A stretch of 64,000 bases of DNA from positions 1 to 64,000 of the forward strand of contig NZ_CAJZCE010000009.1 of the NCBI RefSeq assembly GCF_914768025.1, given 5' to 3'. The position numbers and the translations under genes are program-made. The stretch comes from Snodgrassella gandavensis (lineage in GTDB: Bacteria > Pseudomonadota > Gammaproteobacteria > Burkholderiales > Neisseriaceae). Below the pieces are notes generated by a model. That model did no database searches. It was not told the DNA's origin and saw nothing but the letters and a program-made list of their open reading frames with translations. Within the stretch, counting starts at the first letter, position 1. Each line of letters begins with the position of its first letter. Of the stretch, positions 30,831-40,087 are shown piece by piece.

Positions 30831-31028
30831 ATTGGCATGCTCAAAAATAAATGGTATGGCTTGAAGCCGGCTACAGTAATTAGGTAAATCACTATAGTTT
30901 ATAGCAGATTATGGTTTTCAGAATGCAACAGAATATAAAATGAATTAATCATTAGTTATCATCCGGATTTAAATGAGATTCAGTTTCTTCAATTCAATAT
31001 ACTTATTCGTATTTTCAGATGTAAAAAT

Positions 31029-31271
31029 TTATTTTTTTCCAAGCGAGGTAAAATCTGTAGTGCTATCTGGTGTCTGTTCTTTATTCTGTTTCATTTTGGT
31101 TATTTTGATGATTAATGGTATTTCAGCAATTGCAATAATCAAACCAATAATAAAACATGTTGTACTATAAGCAGAAAGCTGGTGTTCATTTCGATATAGT
31201 AAAAAACCGGTATTGATGGATACTATAAATAGTAAAAATGTAACAATGTAGATAATAATCAGTTTTTTCAT
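31029..31271 (-). CDS. Small two-helix membrane protein (paralogue)
   Basis: 80 aa: a helix at about 3-24 (LIIIYIVTFLLFIVSINTGF), a short loop, a second helix at about 36-57 (TCFIIGLIIAIAEIPLIIK) and a polar Lys/Thr tail. It aligns with the next gene over both helices, sharing MKKLII at the start and CFII...IPxxIKxxK at the second helix. AAAGGGAA lies upstream of the ATG. Function unknown. Paralogous pairs like this occur among toxin-immunity and stress membrane peptides, but nothing here proves such a role. Confidence 0.6.
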   Translation of the reverse strand: MKKLIIIYIVTFLLFIVSINTGFLLYRNEHQLSAYSTTCFIIGLIIAIAEIPLIIKITKMKQNKEQTPDSTTDFTSLGKK

Positions 31272-31405
31272 TAGTGTTGTTCCCTTTAAGGAAGAAAGCT
31301 ATTAATGAAGATCAGTTTTGTAAGATTTTCACTATTTTACAATAAAATTTTAATCAATATCTATTTTTGAGCTATAAATGAATTTCTGTTTGCAGTCGCT
31401 GGTGA

Positions 31406-31603
31406 TTAATTTGAATTCCGGCTGATTTTAATTAGCTTAATCGTAAAAGGTATTATTATTATCAATCCAATGGCAGCAATGATAAAACAGCAAATACTGT
31501 ACCACAAAGGATAACGTATATCGGCAAAGAAGATGGTAGCCATAACGAGAGTGGTAATCACAGTCATTGCTAGAAAACAATAATTTATAATCAGTTTTTT
31601 CAT
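31406..31603 (-). CDS. Small two-helix membrane protein (paralogue)
   Basis: With the ATG at 31601-31603 the protein has 65 aa and starts MKKLIINYCF, matching its neighbour at 31029. An ATG nine bases upstream is also possible. It has two helices (about 3-25 and 32-56) and a short basic end. Neither start has a strong ribosome site. AT content is high, as in the rest of this segment. Confidence 0.55.
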   Translation of the reverse strand: MKKLIINYCFLAMTVITTLVMATIFFADIRYPLWYSICCFIIAAIGLIIIIPFTIKLIKISRNSN

Positions 31604-32145
31604 ATTTGGCATTTTAATATCAGTATTTAAAGTTTGTATCAACCGTTTATTTGCATCCCGAACATATATATCAAGTATTGGGTTATAAATGCTAAAAATA
31701 ATATTTTAACCCGAAAAATACCCATAATGGCCAGAAAACATTTAATTGTGATGCCGCAAATAATCAAAGCCGATTGATCCTACAACCATGCTTTATAGTA
31801 TTAAATATTAGCTGAATTTCAATTTACCAGAGCAAATCCGGATAAATAAGATTTCACTGAACTTGTACAACTATATCTGTTATTTTTATTTCAGTGTATT
31901 GAATCACCATTTTAGGTAGCGGAGATAATAACCAGATTCTGGTTATTAATATGTTGCCGGTAGAGTGTGTAATGTTCTGAATGACTGAGACTGTTTTCAA
32001 CATTAATTGTATAGCTGCATGAAGTAAACATGATTTTTGCTGTTTTCTATAAACAATTAATATCATGATAATTTTATATCATATTGGATGGGTACATAGT
32101 AGTTAAATCCGGAAAAATAAAAGCCTGCATGAGCAGGCTTTTATT
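31604..32145. other. AT-rich intergenic region
   Basis: About 540 bp with no convincing gene. A 70-codon frame at 31854-32066 lacks a ribosome site and family resemblance. An ATCCGGAT palindrome at 31836-31843 is one of several in this area. The bamC terminator closes the region. Confidence 0.5.
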
Positions 32146-32147
32146 TT
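32114..32147 (-). terminator. Intrinsic terminator of bamC
   Basis: AAAATAAAAGCCTGC pairs perfectly with GCAGGCTTTTATTTT around an ATGA loop. The right arm overlaps the bamC stop codon. T-rich on the minus strand. Confidence 0.85.
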
Positions 32148-33291
32148 AACGCAATTGCTGATCCAATTGCTGAATCCATTTTCTGGCATCTTTGCCAGTG
32201 TAGGGCGTACCATCTTCATTGGCCAGACTGACACGGGTACCACCCTCTGTCAGTGGCTGTGCCAATACAATTAAACGCGGTTGCTGTTTGAGCTGTTGTT
32301 GCTCAGCTTTCTTACTGCGTCCAAACATGCGGCTAAACAGTCCCGGTTTTTTATTCGAAACAGAAGAGGCTTCAGCAGCTGCTACTTCAACCAGATAAAC
32401 GTACTGGTTTCGGTCTTCACCGATGACATTCAGGCCAACACGATCCAATGCCAGTGCAACACGGCGCCAGTTGCGCTCTTGCGAACCAAGCAGATAAACA
32501 CTGTCCCCATCCAGCTTTGCCAGTGCATTTTCATTCGGATTTTGCTTCTGGTCGGCTATCTGTTGCTGTACTTGTTTGGCATCTGCCCCCAGATATTGCA
32601 TGAAGCGTGCCAAGAATGCTGCTTCCAGCTCAGGTTCGTTTGGACGAGGTTGCCATGCAGTGCTGTCCCCATCCTTGCTGGTATAAACTTCTTTCATGCC
32701 TTTCTGGCTGAAAAATACATCGGTACCACCCTTGCTGTTGCGTTCCAAACGGATTGTAAACATATCACGTTCACCGCTGGAATAAATGCCACCCAGACCC
32801 ACTTTTTCAAAAATGCCGCGAATGGCATCTGAAGGCACTTTGGCACGGTTTTCTGCCCAGTTGGTTTGCATTAAGCCAATTGACGGTTCTTCACGCTCAA
32901 TAGTAAAACCCTGTTCCTGCCAGAAAGCCTTCAGCAGTGGCCATAATTCAGCAGCCTGTTTATTGTCAATGGTCAGCCAGCGGATGCTGCCATCACGTTG
33001 AAAGTGAATATCCGGTACTTGAGTCAGTACCTGAGTATTGGTACTGGTTTGGTATTTGCTGGCAGGCTTGTTCAAATCGCTGGCACGTACTGCACCATTA
33101 ATCAGTGAACTACCCGGAGCACTGAAACGATTACCCTGATTCGGGTCAGTCAGGTCTGGTGGTACATCCAGTTGGACGATTTTTTTATTGTTTGACTGAT
33201 AATCCAGTTTGGGCAGGTTGTCTTTTTTGCTGGCACAAGCGGTAAGGCTGGCTGCCAGCAAGGTCAGAACTACGGTTTTACTTATATTCAT
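32146..33291 (-). CDS. bamC: Outer membrane assembly lipoprotein BamC
   Basis: An accessory lipoprotein of the BAM complex that inserts beta-barrel proteins. The ATG at 33289-33291 gives 381 aa with the lipobox LTAC (C19). A GTG nine bases upstream is an alternative start. The N-terminal unstructured segment that wraps BamD includes LPKLDYQSNNKKIVQLDVPPDL, and two helix-grip domains follow (about 100-210 and 260-375). The spacing from dapA (46 bp upstream on the same strand) suggests a dapA-bamC operon, as in many proteobacteria. Confidence 0.92.
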   Translation of the reverse strand: MNISKTVVLTLLAASLTACASKKDNLPKLDYQSNNKKIVQLDVPPDLTDPNQGNRFSAPGSSLINGAVRASDLNKPASKYQTSTNTQVLTQVPDIHFQRDGSIRWLTIDNKQAAELWPLLKAFWQEQGFTIEREEPSIGLMQTNWAENRAKVPSDAIRGIFEKVGLGGIYSSGERDMFTIRLERNSKGGTDVFFSQKGMKEVYTSKDGDSTAWQPRPNEPELEAAFLARFMQYLGADAKQVQQQIADQKQNPNENALAKLDGDSVYLLGSQERNWRRVALALDRVGLNVIGEDRNQYVYLVEVAAAEASSVSNKKPGLFSRMFGRSKKAEQQQLKQQPRLIVLAQPLTEGGTRVSLANEDGTPYTGKDARKWIQQLDQQLR

Positions 33292-33337
33292 ATCGGCCAC
33301 TTTCTGTGTGCATTATTATGGCAATGTTGGCTTGTGT

Positions 33338-34213
33338 TTAGATTAATCCAGCTTCCTGCATGGCAGCCAGTATAGTAGCTTGTCCGGTAGGAGACAGTTC
33401 GATAATTGGCAGGCGGCAAACCGGGTTGATTTTACCTAGTTTGGACAAAGCCCATTTGGTTGGTGCCGGGCTCGGTTCACAGAAAAGATCACCGTGCAGG
33501 CGCTGCAATTTATCATTTAATGTACGTGCGCTGGCAATGTCCCCACGTAAGGCTGCATGACACATATCAGCAAACATTTTGGGTGCAACATTGGCAGTAA
33601 CGCTGATAACACCATGGCCACCGCATAACAGGAATGCCATAGCTGTAGGATCATCACCGGAATATACCGCAAAATTTTCAGGTACATGTTTAAACAGATA
33701 GCATGCGCGGCTAATATTACCAGTGGCTTCTTTAATGCCCACAATATTATCGATTTCTGCTAGCCGTAAAGCGGTATCTGGTTGCATATCGGCAACAGTA
33801 CGGCCAGGGACATTGTACAAAATCATGGGAATACTGGTGGCTTCAGCAATGGTTTTGAAATGGCGGTATATACCTTCCTGATTGGGCTTATTATAGTAAG
33901 GTACTACTGATAATGTCATATCAGCACCGGCCTGCTGTGCTTCCTGAGCCAAATAGATCGCTTCATGCGTATTGTTGGCACCAGTGCCTGCAATCACTTT
34001 AACGCGTCCGGCTACATGTTCTACAGCAGTTTTAATTACCGTCAGGTGTTCATCAACACTAAGTGTAGCTGATTCACCAGTGGTTCCCACAGCGACAATA
34101 GCGTCGGTGCCGGATTCGATGTGCCAGTCAATAAGCTGTTTGTATTGTTCATAATCAATACTGCCATCTGTATGCATAGGTGTTACGATGGCAACAAGGC
34201 TGCCTGTCAACAT
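33338..34213 (-). CDS. dapA: 4-hydroxy-tetrahydrodipicolinate synthase
   Basis: It condenses pyruvate with aspartate semialdehyde, the first step toward lysine and meso-diaminopimelate for peptidoglycan. The 291-aa TIM-barrel shows GTTGESATL, the proton-relay Tyr in ILYNVPGRT, and the Schiff-base Lys in VGIKEATG (about K161). AAAGGG precedes the ATG. It is followed by bamC. Confidence 0.97.
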   Translation of the reverse strand: MLTGSLVAIVTPMHTDGSIDYEQYKQLIDWHIESGTDAIVAVGTTGESATLSVDEHLTVIKTAVEHVAGRVKVIAGTGANNTHEAIYLAQEAQQAGADMTLSVVPYYNKPNQEGIYRHFKTIAEATSIPMILYNVPGRTVADMQPDTALRLAEIDNIVGIKEATGNISRACYLFKHVPENFAVYSGDDPTAMAFLLCGGHGVISVTANVAPKMFADMCHAALRGDIASARTLNDKLQRLHGDLFCEPSPAPTKWALSKLGKINPVCRLPIIELSPTGQATILAAMQEAGLI

Positions 34214-34437
34214 AATTCTACCCTTTGCAGGTGAGCTGAAAATGTGATGATTGTAGCGTATTTTTTCCTTTCGTGGAAAATAGCCTGTTATTGAATTATT
34301 TTTGATAAGAGTAGTTTGGTTGTGTTAAAGATTTTATTGCTCAATAGCTTGCTCTGGATTAAATATCCCTGCTTCGCTTAAAATACGCCGCTTTATATTC
34401 ATTTAACACATGCATAAAGCAAATAAGGAAGGATGAC

Positions 34438-35832
34438 ATGGCCGATAACTCCTCTGTTCGTACACATAGTGAACACTCTGATCTGGTCTATGGTCTGGAG
34501 GAAAAACCTCCTGTTTTTAATGGTTTGCTCAGTGCATTAACCCATTTACTTGCTCTTTTTGTGCCCATGGTGGCACCTGCTCTGGTGGTTGGCGGAGCTC
34601 TGAAACTGCCTGCCGACATGACAGCCTATCTGGTGTCTATGTCCATGGTTGCCTCAGGTGTAGGTACGTATATTCAGGTACACCGTTTCGGCGTCATTGG
34701 TTCGGGGCTGCTATCGATTCAATCGGTTAATTTTTCTTTTGTTACCGTGATGATTGCGCTTGGATTGGGCATGAAAGAGAACGGGATGAATGAAAATACC
34801 ATGATTTCTACTTTGCTGGGCGTCTCTTTTGTAGGCGCCTTTTTAGTAATTGGTGCATCATGGTTATTGCCTTTTCTGAAAAAAATCATTACCCCCACAG
34901 TAAGCGGAGTGGTGGTTTTGATGATAGGCCTGAGCCTGATTCATGTTGGCATTACCGATTTTGGCGGTGGCCTCACAGCCAAGGCTAATCATACTTTCGG
35001 GTCATGGTCGAATCTGGCATTATCAACATTTGTGCTGTTCACTGTGCTGTTATTTAACTGCTTCAAGAATGCATGGTGGCGCATGGCTGGTATTGCAGTG
35101 GGGTTGATATCCGGTTATGTAATTGCCATTTTTATGGGTATTGTTGATTTTTCCAATCTGCATGACTTGCCACTGATTACTATTCCGATTCCATTCAAAT
35201 ATGGTTTTGCTTTTGACTGGCATGCATTTATGGTAGCCAGCACTATTTATTTATTAAGTGTGTTTGAAGCAGTTGGAGATTTAACTGCCACAGCCATGAT
35301 TTCCAATCAGCCGGTAGACGGGCCATCGTACACAAGCCGTCTGCGTGGTGGGGTTATGGCTGATGGTCTGGTTTCAGTGATTGCTACTGCTTTGGGTTCT
35401 TTGCCATTAACTACATTTGCTCAGAATAATGGTGTGATTCAAATGACAGGTGTTGCTTCACGACATGTGGGAAAATATATTGCAGTAATTTTGATTATAC
35501 TTGGGTTATTTCCTTGGGTTGGTGCCGTTTTCACTACTATTCCCAGTCCGGTTCTCGGTGGAGCGATGGTTGTGATGTTTGGTCTGATTGTGACTGCTGG
35601 GATACGGATTATTATTACTGCCGGCATTCGCCGCCGTGAAGCGGTTATCTGTGCTACTTCACTGGGTCTCGGGCTGGGTGTAGCATTTGAACCGGAAGTT
35701 TTTGCCCAGTTACCTATTCTGTTTCAAAATCCGATTTGTATGGGCGGGATTGTGGCAATTATCTTGAATCTGTTGTTACCACATGATAGAAGTGAACCTG
35801 CGGTATATTTAAGTGATGATATTCCGCATTAA
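34438..35832 (+). CDS. xanP: NCS2-family purine (xanthine/urate-like) permease
   Basis: A 464-aa inner-membrane proton symporter of the nucleobase-cation-symporter-2 family with about 12-14 helices. It follows E. coli XanP closely: ALVVGGALKLP, SGLLSIQSVNFSFV, SGVVVLMIGLSLIHVGITDFGGG, the substrate helix FEAVGDLTATAMISNQPV, and the NCS2 signature QNNGVIQMTGVASR. Such residues favour xanthine, and urate cannot be excluded. GGAAGGAT lies before the ATG. No enzymes of purine breakdown are adjacent. Confidence 0.88.
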   Translation: MADNSSVRTHSEHSDLVYGLEEKPPVFNGLLSALTHLLALFVPMVAPALVVGGALKLPADMTAYLVSMSMVASGVGTYIQVHRFGVIGSGLLSIQSVNFSFVTVMIALGLGMKENGMNENTMISTLLGVSFVGAFLVIGASWLLPFLKKIITPTVSGVVVLMIGLSLIHVGITDFGGGLTAKANHTFGSWSNLALSTFVLFTVLLFNCFKNAWWRMAGIAVGLISGYVIAIFMGIVDFSNLHDLPLITIPIPFKYGFAFDWHAFMVASTIYLLSVFEAVGDLTATAMISNQPVDGPSYTSRLRGGVMADGLVSVIATALGSLPLTTFAQNNGVIQMTGVASRHVGKYIAVILIILGLFPWVGAVFTTIPSPVLGGAMVVMFGLIVTAGIRIIITAGIRRREAVICATSLGLGLGVAFEPEVFAQLPILFQNPICMGGIVAIILNLLLPHDRSEPAVYLSDDIPH

Positions 35833-35849
35833 TTAATATACGGTAAAAA

Positions 35850-35877
35850 AAGGCTGCCTGAATATTCCGGCAGCCTT
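35850..35877. terminator. Terminator of the purine permease gene containing a DUS-like 12-mer
   Basis: AAGGCTGCC and GGCAGCCTT form a 9-bp stem with a 10-nt loop that is itself part palindrome (GAATATTC). The upper arm plus loop reads AGGCTGCCTGAA at 35851-35862, a sequence I recall as the uptake-sequence dialect of Simonsiella. Confidence 0.75.
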
Positions 35878-36097
35878 ATATATTAGCTCTGTATTAAATG
35901 CGTTTGATCAATTTGTTACGCGATTATGTACAGGGCTATTTCTATATCTGGAAGAAATCTTATTAAGCCGTTTGAGGCTGTATTTGAAAATAAACCAAGG
36001 TATGAATACTCCTGTGTTGTTCTCAGAACAGGTAGTCAAAACGATTTCTTCGCTGTTATCTTTTTTGCCGAATAATAAAAAATTTATACAAGGATGT

Positions 36098-37495
36098 TTA
36101 TTTTTTCTTTGTGAGCAAGTTTTCACCATCAATAGGGTGTAAACGTGCGAATATCCAGCTTGAGAGCAGGGTAAAAAGACCCAGAATAATAAATGTGAGG
36201 CGAAAAGCTGTGGTGATATTGTCATTTATAAAGCTGGCGCGACTGAAATTTTGTAACAGTAAGGCACCAATTGCTATGCCGAAGCTCAGTGCTAGCTGTT
36301 GGTTAACAGCCATTAGGCTGGTACCACTGCTGACTTGATTGGGGCGCAAATCCGCCAGTGTAATGGTATTCATACCGGTAAACTGTAATGAGTTACATGC
36401 GCCCAGAATGCACAAGTGCAATAGAATCAGCCATTGCGGTGTACTGGCGCTAAAAAGAGCCAGTGACATTATCAATATACCAATAATACGAGTGTTCCAG
36501 GCCAGCGTATTACGATAACCAAAGTGATTCATTAATGGTTTCAGAAATGGTTTGGCAAATATGGCTGCCAAAGCCAATGGCATTAATAGCCAGCCTGAGT
36601 TGACTGCGTTATAGTGAAAAGCAACTTGAAATAATAACGGCAATAATAATGGTAAAGCACTCATACCCAGACGGCTAACCAGATTACCAGCCAGCCCCAG
36701 ACGAAAAGTGCGTACCAGAATTAGATGTGGTGGATACAATGCACGATTGTTTTGGCGTGCATGAGCCCAATAGGCGATTAGCGCTCCAATGCCTGCAATA
36801 GCCATCATGCAACCAAAAAGCATATTATTAGCATGTGACATGGTTTCAAAGGTCAGGGTCATGCAAAAAGCCGATGCTGAAAATAGAAAGAAACCTAAAC
36901 CATCAAAATAATTGGCCGGGCGATTAAAACTGGGCATGATGTACCAAGTAACCAGCAATCCCAGCAGACCGACGGGTACGTTCAGCAAAAAAATCCAGTG
37001 CCAGCTTGTATACTCTACGAGATAACCACCAATAATTGGTCCGAGTACTGGTCCGATAAGTGCTGGCATAATGGCATAGTTCATGACTGTTATCAGTTTG
37101 GAACGGTCGTAAGCCTGCATCATGGTTAAACGGGCTACTGGTGTAAGCATGGCTCCACCCAATCCTTGAATAATTCTGGCCAGCACTAGTAAAGCCAGAT
37201 TGTTACTGGCTGCACATAAGACGGATCCAATAACAAATATAACCATGGAACCCATAAAGAGTTTACGCGTACCTAATTTGTCGGACAGGAAACCAGACAA
37301 AGGCATCATGATGGCCAGTGTCAGTGCATAAGCAATAATAGCCGATTGCATATTCAGTGGCGATTGCCCCAGATCAGCAGCCATTGAGGGCAGGGCTGTG
37401 TTGAGGATAGTTGCATCCAGTTGCTGCATAAAGATGGCTATTGCCAGTAATAAGGGCAAAAAGCGTGATGGTTTACTGTTATTAATGGTAGCCAT
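36098..37495 (-). CDS. MFS multidrug exporter, DHA2 (EmrB/QacA) family
   Basis: A 465-aa polytopic drug:proton antiporter. It shows the family motifs QQLDATILNTALPSMA in helix 1, motif A-type GFLSDKLGTRKLF, ARIIQGLGGAMLTPVAR and the antiporter motif C-like segment ALIGPVLGPIIGG. About 13-14 helices are seen. The closest known relatives are MdtD-like exporters. No emrA-type adaptor or regulator is next to it, so it probably works without an outer-membrane partner. The substrate is unknown. Confidence 0.88.
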   Translation of the reverse strand: MATINNSKPSRFLPLLLAIAIFMQQLDATILNTALPSMAADLGQSPLNMQSAIIAYALTLAIMMPLSGFLSDKLGTRKLFMGSMVIFVIGSVLCAASNNLALLVLARIIQGLGGAMLTPVARLTMMQAYDRSKLITVMNYAIMPALIGPVLGPIIGGYLVEYTSWHWIFLLNVPVGLLGLLVTWYIMPSFNRPANYFDGLGFFLFSASAFCMTLTFETMSHANNMLFGCMMAIAGIGALIAYWAHARQNNRALYPPHLILVRTFRLGLAGNLVSRLGMSALPLLLPLLFQVAFHYNAVNSGWLLMPLALAAIFAKPFLKPLMNHFGYRNTLAWNTRIIGILIMSLALFSASTPQWLILLHLCILGACNSLQFTGMNTITLADLRPNQVSSGTSLMAVNQQLALSFGIAIGALLLQNFSRASFINDNITTAFRLTFIILGLFTLLSSWIFARLHPIDGENLLTKKK

Positions 37496-37593
37496 AATTG
37501 TTATTTATTAATGATGGTTTGATTTATTATAACAGAATCATGTTTAGCTTTTATTTATCAATATAAATGCATGAATTACAACGTAATGTTTTA

Positions 37594-38304
37594 TTAATTT
37601 GCAAATAAATAATAAATTAATAAAATAATTTCTGGATTGAAAGTGCTTTTTACTCTTGGGAGAATCAGCTTAGATGAAATTAAGCGCATTAATGGTGCTT
37701 TTTCCTCTGAGATAAACAAATCTGAAATATATTGAGTATTACTTAATGTTTTTTCTAATTGTTCGAATATTTTTGAATCTCTATAATCTATCTTGGATGC
37801 AATAAGCTGTCTGCTGGTTCTTGAGAGCTTGGAGGATCACAACTTTTTTAATAAAGGTAATCATATTTTGCTAACTGTGTCATCAATTTCCTGTAATTGG
37901 TAGATTGATTTGCATAGCCTCGTAGATATTTAAAAGTGTAGCAAATTTGTTTATCTCAGAGGAAAAAGCACCATCTTCATGCAAAATAATAGGATTATCT
38001 TTTTGATTGCTGATGATTTAAGGAATCTCTTATATATGTTATATATATCATTTTTGAATCCATATCTGTGAACATCACAAGTGCTGGTTTGGCAATTTAT
38101 ATTTAGGTTTTTTCCTTTCTGTACAATTTTTTCACTATCGGATTTCCTTATTGCTATATAAAAAATATCATGGCAAACAAGCGCTCTTTCTTCATAATTA
38201 TTTTGCAATTTTATTAAAGAGCTTTTGTTTGAAATAGTTTTGTAGCAAGTAAAACGCGTTTTAATTTAAATGATATTATAAAAATTAAAACTCTCTGATT
38301 TGGT
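37594..38304 (-). pseudogene. Decayed gene of unknown family
   Basis: On the minus strand one reading frame runs from about 38304 to 37594, interrupted by stops near 37951, 37933, 37858 and 37837. Both end pieces read like real protein: an upper part with ICHDIFYIAIRKSDSE-like composition (open for about 117 codons, 37951-38304, no good ATG) and a lower part (37594-37836) with SKIDYRDSKIFEQLEKTL and SEEKAPLMRLISSKLILP. No family is recognised. The shared frame and helical, charged composition suggest a single ancestral gene degraded by stops and rearranged by the 30-bp inverted repeat. A remnant of mobile or toxin/immunity DNA is possible. Confidence 0.45.
37692..37974. repeat. 30-bp perfect inverted repeat flanking 223 bp
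   Basis: Bases 37692-37721 are the exact reverse complement of 37945-37974 (the left arm begins ATGGTGCTTTTTCC). The arms stop abruptly on both sides. No target-site duplication is visible. The segment could be a MITE-like element, an invertible segment or the product of a local inverted duplication. It lies within the decayed gene. Confidence 0.85.
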
Positions 38305-38393
38305 TTATCTCGTTTCCAGATAAAGGTTTATATATAAAACAACCCGTGCTGCCCTTAATTAGAGGCACACGGGTAGGTATAAATTTAGAGAAA

Positions 38394-39140
38394 TTACATG
38401 CGCATTGTATCTACAACGTCAATCATAAATTCCATATCTTCTTTTGATAATTCAGCGAAGCCTTCTGGAAAGCCTAAGGCTTTAACGATGTTTGCGCCAT
38501 CAGGATCATCTGCCATTTTGCACAATATTTCTTGTAGAGGCTCAGCTTTTGCAGCAACATCTGGATGATATAACATCACGTGAGACACTTCATTAATCCG
38601 GCTCTTCAGCAGCACTTTCAACTGATTTTTGGTAACTGAGTTAAAGCTTTCATATACATCTGCCTGAACTATACCAACTTGAGCCTGATGGCGAATAACG
38701 CTGGAAGCTACCATAAGGAAGTTGTCTTTGCGTTTAACTGTCAATTCATCATCAGAAAGATTGGCTGGTTCTAACAGGCGTAAACCAATAAAGTTTGCAT
38801 CTTCATTGTTTGAAAGTGCTAGTTCTACACTGCCTTTCAGATCTTCAATGGCATTGATATCTGAGTCGGCAGCAGTAACAATCACGATTTCATCTGATTT
38901 GTTTTTTGGTTTTACCAGTGGTAAATATCCTTGTTCACGGACGTAAGTACCGGCTGAAAACGGGTTAACGAAAAGCATGGATACTTTTTCTTTTTCCTGC
39001 TGGGATGTTACTTCGTCAAATGAAGGAGGCATAAGCAGGGAAATGTTCTGGTCACTTTTCTTTTGCAGATAGTTATTGAGTAAATACCAAGTACTGAACT
39101 GATCAGGTAGATAATCGGGTACAACCATTAAACTCAGCAT
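38394..39140 (-). CDS. PhnD-like (type 2 periplasmic-binding fold) protein without signal peptide
   Basis: A 248-aa protein that resembles phosphate/phosphonate-binding PhnD proteins: LPDQFSTWYLLNNYLQKK at the start, MLFVNPFSAGTYVREQGYLPLVKP (the position-and-Tyr segment), DLKGSVELALSN, and QVGIVQADVYES. The expected signal peptide or lipobox is missing, so it should stay in the cytoplasm. A strong AGGAAGGA site lies in the end of the PAS gene, and the ATG follows the PAS stop by 1 bp, so the two are translationally coupled. No ABC permease or ATPase is near. It is more likely a ligand sensor than a transporter component (inference). Confidence 0.75.
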   Translation of the reverse strand: MLSLMVVPDYLPDQFSTWYLLNNYLQKKSDQNISLLMPPSFDEVTSQQEKEKVSMLFVNPFSAGTYVREQGYLPLVKPKNKSDEIVIVTAADSDINAIEDLKGSVELALSNNEDANFIGLRLLEPANLSDDELTVKRKDNFLMVASSVIRHQAQVGIVQADVYESFNSVTKNQLKVLLKSRINEVSHVMLYHPDVAAKAEPLQEILCKMADDPDGANIVKALGFPEGFAELSKEDMEFMIDVVDTMRM

Positions 39141-39141
39141 A

Positions 39142-39645
39142 TTATTTTCCTTCCTGTTCGTTTTTCAGCATTTCTGCATACTTGGCGGTCATTTCGTTAA
39201 CCCGTTCGCGGCTTGGTTTGCGGCGGATTGAGCTGTAGCCAATGACTTTGCCTTGACGTAAATTAGGAATTACAGTGGCGTATACCCAATAGTGGCCACC
39301 GTCTTTACGTAGATTTTTTACATAACCATACCAGCGTTCGCCTCTTTGCAGAGTAGCCCACATGTCGGCAAATGGAGCTTTTGGCATTTCGGGATGGCGT
39401 AGCAAGCAATGAGGTGCACCAATGATTTCATCACGGGTCCAACCGCTGATATCAACAAATACGTCATTTGCATGAGTAATGATGCCATTAAGATCAGTAC
39501 GGGATACAATCAGAGCACCATCCGGATAGGGGAATTCTTGATTGGTTACATAAACAGTTGATTCTCCATCTTGATGATAGTGTTTGATTTTGTGTTCAGA
39601 AGATTCGCTTTCTGGCTTTGGCTGAATCCAACGACTCATATCCAT
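39142..39645 (-). CDS. Aer-type PAS-domain protein
   Basis: 167 aa with one PAS fold (about 40-145) and a short C-terminal helix. The sequences THANDVFVDISGWTRDEIIG, PHCLLRHPEMPKAPFADMW and GYVKNLRKDGGHYWVYA are those of the FAD-binding PAS of aerotaxis receptor Aer. There is no membrane anchor, HAMP, methyl-accepting or kinase domain, so the output must be through partner proteins. The ATG at 39643-39645 has AAGGA upstream. It precedes the PhnD-like gene by 1 bp and is followed upstream, after a 442-bp spacer, by a roadblock protein. Confidence 0.85.
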   Translation of the reverse strand: MDMSRWIQPKPESESSEHKIKHYHQDGESTVYVTNQEFPYPDGALIVSRTDLNGIITHANDVFVDISGWTRDEIIGAPHCLLRHPEMPKAPFADMWATLQRGERWYGYVKNLRKDGGHYWVYATVIPNLRQGKVIGYSSIRRKPSRERVNEMTAKYAEMLKNEQEGK

Positions 39646-40087
39646 ATTAATTTGTCCTTCAATTTTGGTTTAATCTGAATCATATAAAGGATGAGTGTGC
39701 TTAATGAGATGCATTTCAGAGATTTTTGTAAAATTACAGCAGCCTAAATTATTTGTGGTTTTATACATTAATCGCTACTGTAAACTTCTGAATTTCCATG
39801 CAATTGGAATAAAATGATATTTACCCAATCTATAGGTGCGCGATGTTTCAATTAAAAACATTTATAAACACTTAAACGCCCTTTCATGCAACTGAGTCAG
39901 CTTTCGTTTGTTTCAGGTTTGGCTGACTTAAATTCTACCAGATTTTTACATGAAATCTGGAGTAACGGCAATACTGGACTATCTGGTCTGATTGATACAG
40001 TATTGTATATTTAAAACAAGTAATTACAATTGTGCATAAGTGGGAATTTAAATGGCAGAGTTTATTTTTGATTAAGCAAACTAATTG
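39646..40087. other. Structured spacer between roadblock and PAS genes
   Basis: 442 bp without a credible gene. It holds two stem-loops: AGTCAGC at 39895-39901 with GCTGACT at 39922-39928, and CCAGATTT at 39938-39945 with AAATCTGG at 39953-39960. It should contain the promoter of the PAS-PhnD unit. A small RNA is possible but unproved. Confidence 0.5.

Noticed and set aside
31854-32066. Minus-strand frame of 70 codons
   Set aside because: No ribosome site, no recognisable domain, composition like surrounding AT-rich DNA.
35908-36225. Minus-strand frame overlapping the end of the DHA2 exporter gene
   Set aside because: Mostly shares sequence with the exporter in another frame; no start signal.
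37692-37974. Reading the 30-bp inverted repeat as ends of an intact insertion sequence
   Set aside because: The 223-bp interior has no transposase and no flanking target duplication is visible.
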